37,748 nucleotides of DNA from a virus, in IMG/VR virus record IMGVR_UViG_3300037493_001661, positions 1 through 37,748 of that record; one strand, written 5' to 3'. Made by a program: the position numbers and the translations under genes. Under the pieces are notes generated by a model that worked only from the letters and a program-made list of their open reading frames with translations, did no database searches and was not told the origin of the DNA. Of the stretch, positions 25,443 through 31,653 are shown piece after piece (position 1 is the first letter of the stretch; each line of letters starts with the position of its first letter).

Positions 25443-25747
25443 TAGTACAAGGCGATTATATCAGCAGCGGTGGTTACAGTAGTGCTTCCATCATCAGCCC
25501 ATACATAATCTACTATTATTGGCAAAAATGAACCAGATGGTACGCTTTTAAAAAAAGTTGCGCCACCGCCGGCAAAAGCACCGTCGTCCTGCCCATAAGC
25601 CAAGGTAACTAGTAAATCACCGCCTGTCCCAACATACAGGGCTGCCTTCCCTAAATAGACACCGCTACTTAGGGAATCAGATGAACCTGTTGGGTCTGTT
25701 GTTAAAGCTTTCGTGCCGAAATCCGGCTGATTACCATATTGTCCCAT
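25442..25747 (-). CDS. Small decoration-like protein (101 aa)
   Basis: The start MGQYGNQPDFGTKALTTDPT is followed by GVYLGKAALYVGTGGDLLVT (about 29-48), a glycine-rich loop (FAGGGATFFKSVPSGSFLPI), and an end with VWADDGSTTVTTAADIIALY. The phrase ALYVGTGGDL with a late ADDGST.TADIIALY strand resembles short beta-sandwich proteins found in marine phage virion modules. I believe it is virion-associated but cannot name the family. It lies five bases after the 105-residue gene and is coupled to the 98-residue gene. Confidence 0.55.
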   Translation of the reverse strand: MGQYGNQPDFGTKALTTDPTGSSDSLSSGVYLGKAALYVGTGGDLLVTLAYGQDDGAFAGGGATFFKSVPSGSFLPIIVDYVWADDGSTTVTTAADIIALY

Positions 25748-25752
25748 AATGA

Positions 25753-26070
25753 TTATGCGTAAAGCGCAGATGTAACGGTAATCCCAGTAGGCATAGGCAC
25801 CGCAACAATACTACCACCAGGGTTTGCATTTAAAGCTTCATAAATTGCATTAGACATAGTAGGCAATGTACCCGTAGTAGCCGTATGTGTTAATGTAAGT
25901 GTTTTTTGCCCAGCGCCTTGTTTGTTGTCAAAATAGATTACAGTAGTTGTAGTTGCTGTTTGTTTTACATCAAAAATGTAGTCAATGTTTAATTGAATTG
26001 GTCCACCGTTTGGAACGGTAGCTGTTGCAAATCCTGTAGCTGTTGACGGAATCGTGATAAATTTTGCCAT
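25753..26070 (-). CDS. Small beta-rich virion-like protein (105 aa)
   Basis: The protein MAKFITIPSTATGFATATVP is almost entirely threonine/alanine-rich beta strand: GGPIQLNIDYIFDVKQTATT (about 22-41), VIYFDNKQGAGQKTLTLTHT (about 44-63) and SIVAVPMPTGITVTSALYA at the end. There are no cysteines or membrane segments. The composition fits a capsid decoration, head-fibre or tail accessory protein. It is the first of three adjacent genes of equal size and similar character, which may form a complex. Confidence 0.5.
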   Translation of the reverse strand: MAKFITIPSTATGFATATVPNGGPIQLNIDYIFDVKQTATTTTVIYFDNKQGAGQKTLTLTHTATTGTLPTMSNAIYEALNANPGGSIVAVPMPTGITVTSALYA

Positions 26071-26103
26071 TTTGTTTTTGTTTTTGTTTAGTTATTATTA
26101 TTA

Positions 26104-26247
26104 TTACTTGTTATTTTTAGATTTTATCTTTTTTTCTTCAGCAATCATTTTTTTTGTAGGTTTTTTGCCAGATCCTTTGTTTTCTCGTATATTGTCCCAT
26201 AATCCTCTTCTGGATTTTGAACCATCTTTTCTTTTTAACAGTTCCAT
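26104..26247 (-). CDS. Very small basic protein (47 aa)
   Basis: The ATG at 26247 lies inside the end of the DUF6321-like gene (13-bp overlap, different frame). The product starts MELLKRKDGSKSRRGLWDNI, continues RENKGSGKKPTKKMIAEEKK, and is about one-third lysine or arginine. The core GLWDNIR...GKKPT recurs in other phage mini-proteins of similar length that I have seen next to DUF6321-like genes. No function is known. Nucleic-acid or capsid-interior binding is only a guess from charge. Confidence 0.5.
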   Translation of the reverse strand: MELLKRKDGSKSRRGLWDNIRENKGSGKKPTKKMIAEEKKIKSKNNK

Positions 26248-26507
26248 TTTCTTAATGCTAACGCTTTTCTACTTGGTTCGCCATTCGGTTTTTTCATTGG
26301 ACCCGGCATCCCAGACATTCTTGCGCAAAATGATTTTCTACGGTTAGCGTCTTTACTACCTGGCTTCAATTCCGACGGTTTCTTTGTAACAGCGGTTTGT
26401 AATTTTGATCCTGGGTTTTCTCTTCTGTAACTAGCAACGCCTTTTGCGTTTAATCCCCCTTTAGGATCTTTGCCTTCTTTCCTAGTCCAAGCAGCAGTTT
26501 TAGCCAT
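26235..26507 (-). CDS. DUF6321-like basic protein (90 aa)
   Basis: I place the start at 26507 (MAKTAAWTRKEGKDPKGGLN), not at 26567. The later start gives the conserved TAAWTRKEGK...GGLNAKG beginning and an 8-bp overlap (ATGGCTAA) with the preceding stop. The C-terminal motif KSFCARMSGMPGPMKK (about 58-73) plus SRKALALRKWNC is characteristic of the DUF6321 family found in many marine phages. The two invariant cysteines (in FCARM and WNC) could bind a metal or form a crosslink. The function is undescribed. It sits in a run of small late genes. Confidence 0.7.
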   Translation of the reverse strand: MAKTAAWTRKEGKDPKGGLNAKGVASYRRENPGSKLQTAVTKKPSELKPGSKDANRRKSFCARMSGMPGPMKKPNGEPSRKALALRKWNC

Positions 26508-26727
26508 TGCGAGAAGCCCCCGCTTTTTTAGTGATTGGCATAACACAGCCACAATACGGTTTATCAAATCTTAATTTCATACCGTATGTCCCAGAGCTAG
26601 AACCTTTACCTTTTGGGTAAGCAGTCGTATCTAATGGGCCATTCCATAATGCGTTTGCTCCTACGCCAGACATTTTTGCTTCTTTATCGAATGCAGTTAA
26701 TGGGTGTATTTTTGTTTTTAAATCCAT
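26500..26727 (-). CDS. Hypothetical protein (75 aa)
   Basis: It opens MDLKTKIHPLTAFDKEAKMS and continues with a glycine-rich stretch (GVGANALWNGPLDTTAYPKG). A cysteine pair follows in FDKPYCGCVMPITKK (about 54-68), and the end is basic (AGASRNG). The CGC pair could coordinate metal, but there is no full motif. The stop overlaps the next start (ATGGCTAA). Size, charge and setting match its neighbours; I do not recognise the family. Confidence 0.45.
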   Translation of the reverse strand: MDLKTKIHPLTAFDKEAKMSGVGANALWNGPLDTTAYPKGKGSSSGTYGMKLRFDKPYCGCVMPITKKAGASRNG

Positions 26728-26747
26728 CTTATATATTTATTAATTGT

Positions 26748-27011
26748 TTAAGCTACACTATTTAAGTCGTATGGTTGAGCTACCGGGGTAGCTACACTAA
26801 CGGGTGGCTGTACTGGTTGCGCTGCTATTTGAGGTCCAACGCTTCTTTCATATTTACCCTGGTAAGATTGCCCAAAAGTACTAGCTATTCTAGTTTGATC
26901 GGCTGGAGAAAAATTAACGGGTGCACCGCTATCCTTGACCCCCATATTAACTGGTCTTGGTGTATTTACAACAGGTTGCGCCGGGGCAATTGCTTGATCG
27001 TTTACTAACAT
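26748..27011 (-). CDS. Proline/valine/alanine-rich hypothetical protein (87 aa)
   Basis: Low-complexity P/V/A/Q composition (AIAPAQPVVNTPRPVNMGVK and AAQPVQPPVSVATPVAQPYD) around a short central helix (FSPADQTRIASTFGQSYQGK, about 34-53) suggests a flexible linker-like protein. The start overlaps the stop of the winged-helix-like gene by 7 bp. It may be a virion-bound flexible tether. Nothing in the sequence specifies a function. Confidence 0.45.
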   Translation of the reverse strand: MLVNDQAIAPAQPVVNTPRPVNMGVKDSGAPVNFSPADQTRIASTFGQSYQGKYERSVGPQIAAQPVQPPVSVATPVAQPYDLNSVA

Positions 27012-27454
27012 CTTGTTTTATCTTTATTTAAGTTATCGACTGCATTGATTAATACTTTTTCAGTATATGATCTTTTGCTTATTGGTTTTCTTCTTGCTTT
27101 GCTTGTGGGCACATCTTCTTCTCCAAGTAATATACGATACATTCTAGCGATAAGTTGTCTGCACTTTAATGAAACTTTATATATGTGATACTTTTGGGTT
27201 GTATGGTTTCTTTTTCTCCATACTGTTATCCACCCTTCTTTAAGTAAATCGTTCCAGCGCCTGTTATTCCAACTATATGCATGTGTACCCGTTATAAAAT
27301 CTTGTCTTGTAAATAAATCTATGCAGTCCAAGTATATTAATAACTCTAAATCCGCGTCTGTAAGATTATTGTTGACGCAAGCCCATTTTCTAACCAATCT
27401 GTAATACTTAAATAAGCCAATGCTTTTTAATTCATCTGCGCTTATTTTTCTCAT
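27005..27454 (-). CDS. Winged-helix-like DNA-binding protein (149 aa)
   Basis: The N-terminal helices (ISADELKSIGLFKYYRLVRK, about 4-23; LTDADLELLIYLDCIDLFTR, about 31-50) are followed by RRWNDLLKEGWITVWRKRNH (about 65-84), which reads as a recognition helix plus wing with basic residues. YKVSLKCRQLIARMYRIL then resembles the final MarR/winged-helix helix. The end is strongly basic (KARRKPISKRS). It begins by a 4-bp ATGA overlap with groES, so it is co-expressed with the chaperonins. It could regulate late genes or bind packaged DNA. The fold call is by pattern only. Confidence 0.5.
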   Translation of the reverse strand: MRKISADELKSIGLFKYYRLVRKWACVNNNLTDADLELLIYLDCIDLFTRQDFITGTHAYSWNNRRWNDLLKEGWITVWRKRNHTTQKYHIYKVSLKCRQLIARMYRILLGEEDVPTSKARRKPISKRSYTEKVLINAVDNLNKDKTRC

Positions 27455-27714
27455 AATACCGCAACAACATCACTAATTTTAATAACAGTATAATTATCAC
27501 CTTCAAACTCTATTTCATGGCCAGCATGCTTATCGTAATAAATTTCATCACCAATTTCCATGAATTTAATATCCTCACTAATAGAGACTATTATTGCTTG
27601 TTTGTATCTTATGTTTTCTTTATCGGATTCTTTTAATAATAATCCGCCTTTTGTTTTATCTGTTACCGCTAGTTTCTTTGGTAGGATAACTATATTATTA
27701 CCTATTGCCTTCAT
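27451..27714 (-). CDS. groES: Co-chaperonin GroES (phage-encoded)
   Basis: The 87 residues follow GroES throughout: NNIVILPKK (about 6-14), a mobile loop ending in the hydrophobic tripeptide GGLLL (23-27, equivalent to GGIVL of E. coli, which binds GroEL), IGDEIYYDK (54-62), a roof hairpin region KHAGHEIEFEGDNYTVIKI and the C-terminal strand SDVVAVL. It is slightly shorter than the usual 94-97 residues, mainly between the mobile loop and the GD strand. The start overlaps the end of groEL by 17 bp and its stop overlaps the next start (ATGA). Gene order groEL then groES is the reverse of most bacteria. It likely caps the adjacent GroEL ring. Confidence 0.9.
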   Translation of the reverse strand: MKAIGNNIVILPKKLAVTDKTKGGLLLKESDKENIRYKQAIIVSISEDIKFMEIGDEIYYDKHAGHEIEFEGDNYTVIKISDVVAVL

Positions 27715-29257
27715 TTACTCGTAAGTTATTGATTACACAATCGGTTGATAGTATTGTTGTAGCAACAGATACTGCGTTTCTTAATGCTGACTTAGTTACA
27801 AGTAATGGATCAATAATACCAGACTTAATCATATCAACGTATTTACCAGTAACAACATTCAATCCCCAGCCTAAGTCTCTATCTTCACTTACCGTCTGAA
27901 CAATACCCGCGTTATCTAGTATCTTATTAAACGGAGCTTTTATTGCATCAATTAAAACCCAATCACCTAAACTGACAGCCCCAATCATTTTTGCGGCATC
28001 CATTAAAGCAATTCCGCCTCCAGGTACAATGCCCTCTTTAATCGCGGCCTTAGTTGCGCAAATTGCATCTTCAACACGATCGGCTTTTTCTTTAAGTTCC
28101 ATATCAGAACTTGCACCTACTTTTACAACAGCTACTTTTCCTGATAAACGCGCTAATCTTTTTTCAAGTCTTACAACTTCACCGGGGCTTTTTGCTTTTT
28201 CTAATTGTTCTTTAACGTGCTTAATTAACCCCAAAACTTCCCCTGATGTTTCTTCAATCTGAATGATTGTTTCTGAATCAGTTGTAATGCTTTTTAAGCA
28301 TCTACCAAGATGCTCAGCGGATATTAAATCCATATCATCTCCAAGGTCTTCGTTAATAACGGTTGCCCCTGTTAATGCAGCAAGATCAGCTAATGTATCT
28401 TTTTTATTAACGCCATATGTTGGCGCATTGATAACATTAATTTTAAAATTGCCCTTTACTTTATTCATTGCTAATACGGATACCACTGCCGGTTCCATGT
28501 CCGCTATAATTAACAGAGACATATTTGTCTTCATTACGTATTCTAATATTGACTGTATCTGTCTTATATTTTCAACAGGCGACTCAATTAACAATACAGC
28601 CGGACGTTCTAACTCCGCAGCTTTTTTATTCAAGTTTGTGACAAAGTGCATGTTCATTAAACCTTTGTCATACTGAACGCCTTCAATTAATTCAATCTCT
28701 GTTTCAGCACTTGTGGATGATTCCATCATTACTACGCCGTTTTCGCCAACCATTCTAAACGCGTCGCCAATTATTTTGCCTAATTCTTTATCATTGTTTG
28801 TAGATATTGTAGCAACGTGGTCAATCATATCGCCCGTCACGGGTACTGAAATACTTTCTAAGTAATCAATTACCAATCTACAAGTATGTTCTATATCTTT
28901 TTTTAGATCTCTACTATTTGTTTTATCTTGAACCTTATAGGCTTCTTCTAAAATAGCGTGAGCTAATACTGTTGCGGTAGTTGTACCGTCTCCAGCTTCT
29001 TTAACCGTTTTGCGAGCCGCCTCTTTTAACAAGCGTGCACCCATATTTTCGATTGGATCCAACAAAATAATACTGTCTGCAACAGTAACTCCATCTTTTG
29101 TGATTACAGGATTCCCTGTTCCATCTTCAAGCATTACACATTTTCCACTAGCCCCAAGGGTTGAACTAACTGCTCTTGTTAGTTTTGTAATGCCCCCAAA
29201 TACTTTATCCCTGGCTTCGTTCCCGAAACTAAGGTTTTTTACAATTCCATCTGACAT
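27698..29257 (-). CDS. groEL: Chaperonin GroEL (phage-encoded, 519 aa)
   Basis: The full equatorial-intermediate-apical layout is present. ATPase elements are kept: ITKDG with D55, GDGTTTAT (89-96), VEDAICATKAAIKEG with D397 and VPGGG (411-415), plus IIDPLLVTKSAL. Differences from E. coli include TLGASGK (33-39) for TLGPKGR in the phosphate-binding loop. In the apical substrate site, L200 and H204 replace Y199 and Y203, while F204 is kept (F205). The C-terminal GGM repeat tail is absent, the chain ending VINNLRVNEGNR. The length is about 30 residues below typical GroEL. It probably folds capsid or giant tail proteins with its own GroES. Phage GroELs are known (Pseudomonas phage EL) but uncommon. 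Confidence 0.95.
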   Translation of the reverse strand: MSDGIVKNLSFGNEARDKVFGGITKLTRAVSSTLGASGKCVMLEDGTGNPVITKDGVTVADSIILLDPIENMGARLLKEAARKTVKEAGDGTTTATVLAHAILEEAYKVQDKTNSRDLKKDIEHTCRLVIDYLESISVPVTGDMIDHVATISTNNDKELGKIIGDAFRMVGENGVVMMESSTSAETEIELIEGVQYDKGLMNMHFVTNLNKKAAELERPAVLLIESPVENIRQIQSILEYVMKTNMSLLIIADMEPAVVSVLAMNKVKGNFKINVINAPTYGVNKKDTLADLAALTGATVINEDLGDDMDLISAEHLGRCLKSITTDSETIIQIEETSGEVLGLIKHVKEQLEKAKSPGEVVRLEKRLARLSGKVAVVKVGASSDMELKEKADRVEDAICATKAAIKEGIVPGGGIALMDAAKMIGAVSLGDWVLIDAIKAPFNKILDNAGIVQTVSEDRDLGWGLNVVTGKYVDMIKSGIIDPLLVTKSALRNAVSVATTILSTDCVINNLRVNEGNR

Positions 29258-29317
29258 ATTTGATTTTATTTGATTTTATTTAATAATTACATTATTACGT
29301 AATTTTCTGGTTTTTAA

Positions 29318-29788
29318 CTAAAATATTTTATATTCTAGAACTATACCGTAATTTGGTGGACTATATTGTTTTACACTGTACATCGCGCCTAACTTAAATT
29401 TGTTTAATCCAGCAGCCACTGAACCGTATAACATAGGTAAACCCAATGTGAACTTATCACTTATAATCCCTATACCGCCTCCAAATTTTATTCTGCTGGT
29501 CTTACTAAGTATTTTATCTTGTAACGCGATATACGCGTCCTTATACGATATAATAGAGTCTTTAATAGCTAATTGATTCTTGAATTCTGTTTCCTTATTT
29601 AAAAAGTTATCAATTCTTTCGTCTTTAACTTTCGATATTGCTTTGCAGACATCATATCTAACTAAATCCGCAACAACTTGTCGAGCCTGTTCTTCTGTTA
29701 AGGTTACTACGCTATCTTTTGTAACGGTCTGCGAAATACTCTTGTAACTTACTAACAGGCAAACTATCAATAATCCTAATTGTTTCAT
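29318..29788 (-). CDS. Outer-membrane spanin-like protein with signal peptide and beta-strand C-terminus (156 aa)
   Basis: Residues 1-20 form a signal peptide (MKQLGLLIVCLLVSYKSISQ). VTLTEEQARQVVADLVRYDV (about 27-46) and a helix to about residue 95 follow. The last 60 residues look like amphipathic beta strands (RIKFGGGIGIISDKFTLGLP... YGIVLEYKIF) ending in phenylalanine, as outer-membrane proteins do. It lies just downstream of a type II membrane protein and overlaps it by 77 bp, as Rz1 and Rz partners often do. I infer an outer-membrane half of a spanin pair, but the small beta domain is unlike a classic lipoprotein o-spanin, and no lipobox is visible. Confidence 0.5.
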   Translation of the reverse strand: MKQLGLLIVCLLVSYKSISQTVTKDSVVTLTEEQARQVVADLVRYDVCKAISKVKDERIDNFLNKETEFKNQLAIKDSIISYKDAYIALQDKILSKTSRIKFGGGIGIISDKFTLGLPMLYGSVAAGLNKFKLGAMYSVKQYSPPNYGIVLEYKIF

Positions 29789-30032
29789 ATTCTTTTTCCT
29801 TAATTAATTTAATTTTAGTAAGCAACACGGTATCTACTTTTGATAGACTATCTATAAGCAAAGCGCTTGCGTGGTCTTTTTCCTCCAAGTCTTTAATTAC
29901 TAATTGCATTTCTTTTGCTTTGTCTTCTAATCTTTTTATCTCCTTATCACTGGATACCCAAAATAAAGTCATAAATAAGATTAACACAAAACCTAACCAC
30001 TGATTTTTTAATGAATTAAATATAAGATACAT
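29712..30032 (-). CDS. Inner-membrane spanin-like protein (106 aa)
   Basis: One N-terminal membrane segment (WLGFVLILFMTLFWVSS, about 12-28) is followed by a charged coiled coil (DKEIKRLEDKAKEMQLVIKD, about 29-48, continuing to about 85). The end is IIDSLPVSKLQEYFADRYKR, a closing motif I associate with i-spanin-like proteins of Bacteroidota phages. It follows the endolysin gene with a 17-bp overlap and is itself overlapped by the putative outer-membrane partner. The i-spanin (Rz-like) call rests on topology and place in a lysis cassette. Confidence 0.6.
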   Translation of the reverse strand: MYLIFNSLKNQWLGFVLILFMTLFWVSSDKEIKRLEDKAKEMQLVIKDLEEKDHASALLIDSLSKVDTVLLTKIKLIKEKEYETIRIIDSLPVSKLQEYFADRYKR

Positions 30033-30477
30033 AAGTTGTTTTTCCTCCTTGTTTAATTGCTTTTAAAATTTGTTTGCGTTGTTTCCCGGTTGATTCGTAT
30101 GATACATGCACCCAATCAGGATTAGCTGCTGTACCAAATTCCCAAATTAACTGATCGAAGCTTAAGTTGTCTTTGATGTAATTAAACACTTGGGCATTGG
30201 TAATTGCTGTTCCATCCATGTCAATATCAATTGCTTCACCGGAACAATGTTGCGATGTAAGCGATCCGCCTACCTTTTTATTTAAAGCAGCACTCCTGTA
30301 TCCGCTGGAAATATGAATAGGCACTTTAAAATTTTCTCTAATAGGTTCAAATACTTTCTCCGCTAACTTTTTAAAGTTTTCTAAATGTTCCGCGGTTGGT
30401 TCATTGCTGATACCATTTCTTTTTGCTGATTCGCTTCTTGTAACTTCAGCGAGAGATAAGTGTTTACTAAGTTGCAT
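30016..30477 (-). CDS. Endolysin, peptidase M15 family (M15_3-like)
   Basis: A single-domain peptidoglycan endopeptidase or carboxypeptidase. In SGYRSAALNKKVGGSLTSQH (about 58-77), SQH is followed by CSGEAIDID to give SxHxxGxAxD, the zinc-binding signature. DWVHVSYE (about 120-127) supplies the last histidine. I place the start at 30477 (MQLSKHLSLAEVTRS, 153 residues), since the earlier ATG at 30498 adds only a lysine-rich MVQKKKK that lies within the preceding gene. The chosen start overlaps that gene by 11 bp. There is no signal peptide, so release probably depends on a holin. It precedes the spanin-like pair in transcription. Confidence 0.8.
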   Translation of the reverse strand: MQLSKHLSLAEVTRSESAKRNGISNEPTAEHLENFKKLAEKVFEPIRENFKVPIHISSGYRSAALNKKVGGSLTSQHCSGEAIDIDMDGTAITNAQVFNYIKDNLSFDQLIWEFGTAANPDWVHVSYESTGKQRKQILKAIKQGGKTTYVSYI

Positions 30478-30772
30478 CTTTTTCTTTTTTTGTACCAAAA
30501 TAATAACTAAATATCATTAAAGTAAGGGTTTTTATTAAATCAAATAATTGGTCATTTTGATGTTCTGATAATAAAGGCATGCCAAAAGCTACTACTTTAT
30601 CTACTACAAATACACCAACTAAAGCTGTAAATACTAATAGTATAAATCTAACAAGGATTTCTTGTGTGTTATCTGAAAACATTCTATTTATATAATAAAC
30701 AGAATAGCCGATAAATGACATTGCAAATACCACAGCAAATATTGTTATGTATTGATTGTGTGTACTAAACAT
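30467..30772 (-). CDS. Holin-like membrane protein with three hydrophobic segments (101 aa)
   Basis: Three membrane segments are visible: ITIFAVVFAMSFIGYSVYYI (about 9-28), ILVRFILLVFTALVGVFVVD (about 39-58) and DLIKTLTLMIFSYYFGTKK (about 78-96). The end is basic and acidic (KKEKDAT). A three-helix protein of about 100 residues directly before an endolysin is the standard class I holin position. Two other small membrane proteins follow upstream in the operon, so which is the true holin cannot be told from sequence. Confidence 0.55.
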   Translation of the reverse strand: MFSTHNQYITIFAVVFAMSFIGYSVYYINRMFSDNTQEILVRFILLVFTALVGVFVVDKVVAFGMPLLSEHQNDQLFDLIKTLTLMIFSYYFGTKKEKDAT

Positions 30773-30777
30773 ATAAT

Positions 30778-31071
30778 TTATTTTGTAAACGCTTTTACTA
30801 ATAGTGTAGCTAATGCCGCTATGAATGCAACTATTAAAACCTTTGCTTGTCTAATATAAACCTGTATTTCACCTTCGTGTTCTTCAAGACCCTGCACTCT
30901 ATTATCTATATCTGATATTTTCCAAACAAGACCCTTGTAGTCATTAAGAGCATTCCCTAATAAGGCTTGTTTGATTTCTTTTATATCTGCTGAACGAATA
31001 TTTGAATCTTCTTTCAATAATTTTAAGTGTTGTTCTATACGATCTAGTCGTTCGCTTTCTAGGTTGCTCAT
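30778..31071 (-). CDS. Coiled-coil protein with C-terminal membrane anchor (97 aa)
   Basis: Residues 1-75 are helical and charged (LESERLDRIEQHLKLLKEDS, KISDIDNRVQGLEEHEGEIQ), with heptad-like hydrophobics. A single membrane segment is at the end (VLIVAFIAALATLLVKAF, about 78-95). This topology matches the XhlA/hemolysin-type accessory lysis proteins that act with holins. It overlaps the upstream 65-residue membrane gene by ATGA. The assignment to the lysis cassette is by topology and place. Confidence 0.5.
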   Translation of the reverse strand: MSNLESERLDRIEQHLKLLKEDSNIRSADIKEIKQALLGNALNDYKGLVWKISDIDNRVQGLEEHEGEIQVYIRQAKVLIVAFIAALATLLVKAFTK

Positions 31072-31265
31072 GCTGATTTTGCTTTAATTAAGCGTTCTAC
31101 AATATTTGTTGTTCCTTCTATAGCAATATATGCTGTTGATATTATTACCCAGTCTTCAGATGTTATATTTCCTAGGAATAAACCTACGGATCCAACTATG
31201 AATACTATTAGCTTTCTACTGATCCATTTGTTTAGGAATAAATCAATTTGCTCCTTCCGACTCAC
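31068..31265 (-). CDS. Small membrane protein, holin-like (65 aa)
   Basis: A helix with basic residues (KEQIDLFLNKWISRKL) leads into a membrane segment (IVFIVGSVGLFLGNI, about 20-34). A second, weaker hydrophobic stretch (VIISTAYIAIEGTTNIVERL, about 40-59) follows, and the end is basic (IKAKSA). It is small enough for a class II holin or holin antagonist. The start lies 23 bp inside the preceding gene and its stop overlaps the next start. The function is inferred only from hydrophobicity and neighbours. Confidence 0.45.
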   Translation of the reverse strand: MSRKEQIDLFLNKWISRKLIVFIVGSVGLFLGNITSEDWVIISTAYIAIEGTTNIVERLIKAKSA

Positions 31266-31389
31266 TTGCTTTTAGTTTTTCTTCTAGCTTAGCCAATGTT
31301 TGGTATATTGCTACAACATCGTTCATTCCAAATGCACCCTTCTGAGTTGCAATCTCTAATGCTTGTTTAATTACGTTTAATTCTTCCAT
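31243..31389 (-). CDS. Very small helical protein (48 aa)
   Basis: The ATG at 31389 begins MEELNVIKQALEIATQKGAF, followed by NDVVAIYQTLAKLEEKLKAS. It consists of two predicted helices joined by a G-x-F-G turn, with acidic ends. The gene fits exactly between the 83-residue gene (1-bp gap) and the membrane gene it overlaps by 23 bp, which supports it being real despite its size. Similar two-helix mini-proteins occur before holin genes in Bacteroidota phages. No function can be given. Confidence 0.5.
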   Translation of the reverse strand: MEELNVIKQALEIATQKGAFGMNDVVAIYQTLAKLEEKLKASESEGAN

Positions 31390-31390
31390 T

Positions 31391-31642
31391 TTAGTAAGTT
31401 AAGATTATTATTCCTTTATCGTTTGCAACGCAGGTTTCTACCCACGTGTTGTCTGTTCCCCACTCCGCGAATTCCTCTTCTGTTAGAGTATAATTCCAAT
31501 TAGTACACATCAACCCTTCTTCAGTTAGAAGTTCATTGTAAGTTGTGCAAGTAATTGCATTTGATTCAAAGTTAAGGATTAAAACTTTTAGTTGTGTCGC
31601 TTCGCCTGTAAAGGGAAAGTCAATCGGTTGAATTTGTGCCAT
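31391..31642 (-). CDS. Hypothetical protein following the tail fibre (83 aa)
   Basis: It opens MAQIQPIDFPFTGEATQLKV and shows beta strands (LKVLILNFESNAITCTTYNE), then an acidic tryptophan-rich part (LTEEEFAEWGTDNTWVETCV, about 53-72) ending DKGIIILTY. It starts 11 bp after the fibre gene stops. A small virion or fibre-associated protein is possible from position. I recognise no family. Confidence 0.5.
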   Translation of the reverse strand: MAQIQPIDFPFTGEATQLKVLILNFESNAITCTTYNELLTEEGLMCTNWNYTLTEEEFAEWGTDNTWVETCVANDKGIIILTY

Positions 31643-31653
31643 TTTTTATTTAT

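Noticed and set aside
26508-26567. Upstream ATG extending the DUF6321-like gene to 110 codons
   Set aside because: The extension lies fully inside the preceding gene and does not match the family start. The internal ATG at 26507 gives a normal 8-bp overlap.
30478-30498. Upstream ATG for the endolysin (MVQKKKK extension)
   Set aside because: It adds only a lysine run read from the end of the preceding gene. The start at 30477 leads straight into the domain and gives an 11-bp overlap.
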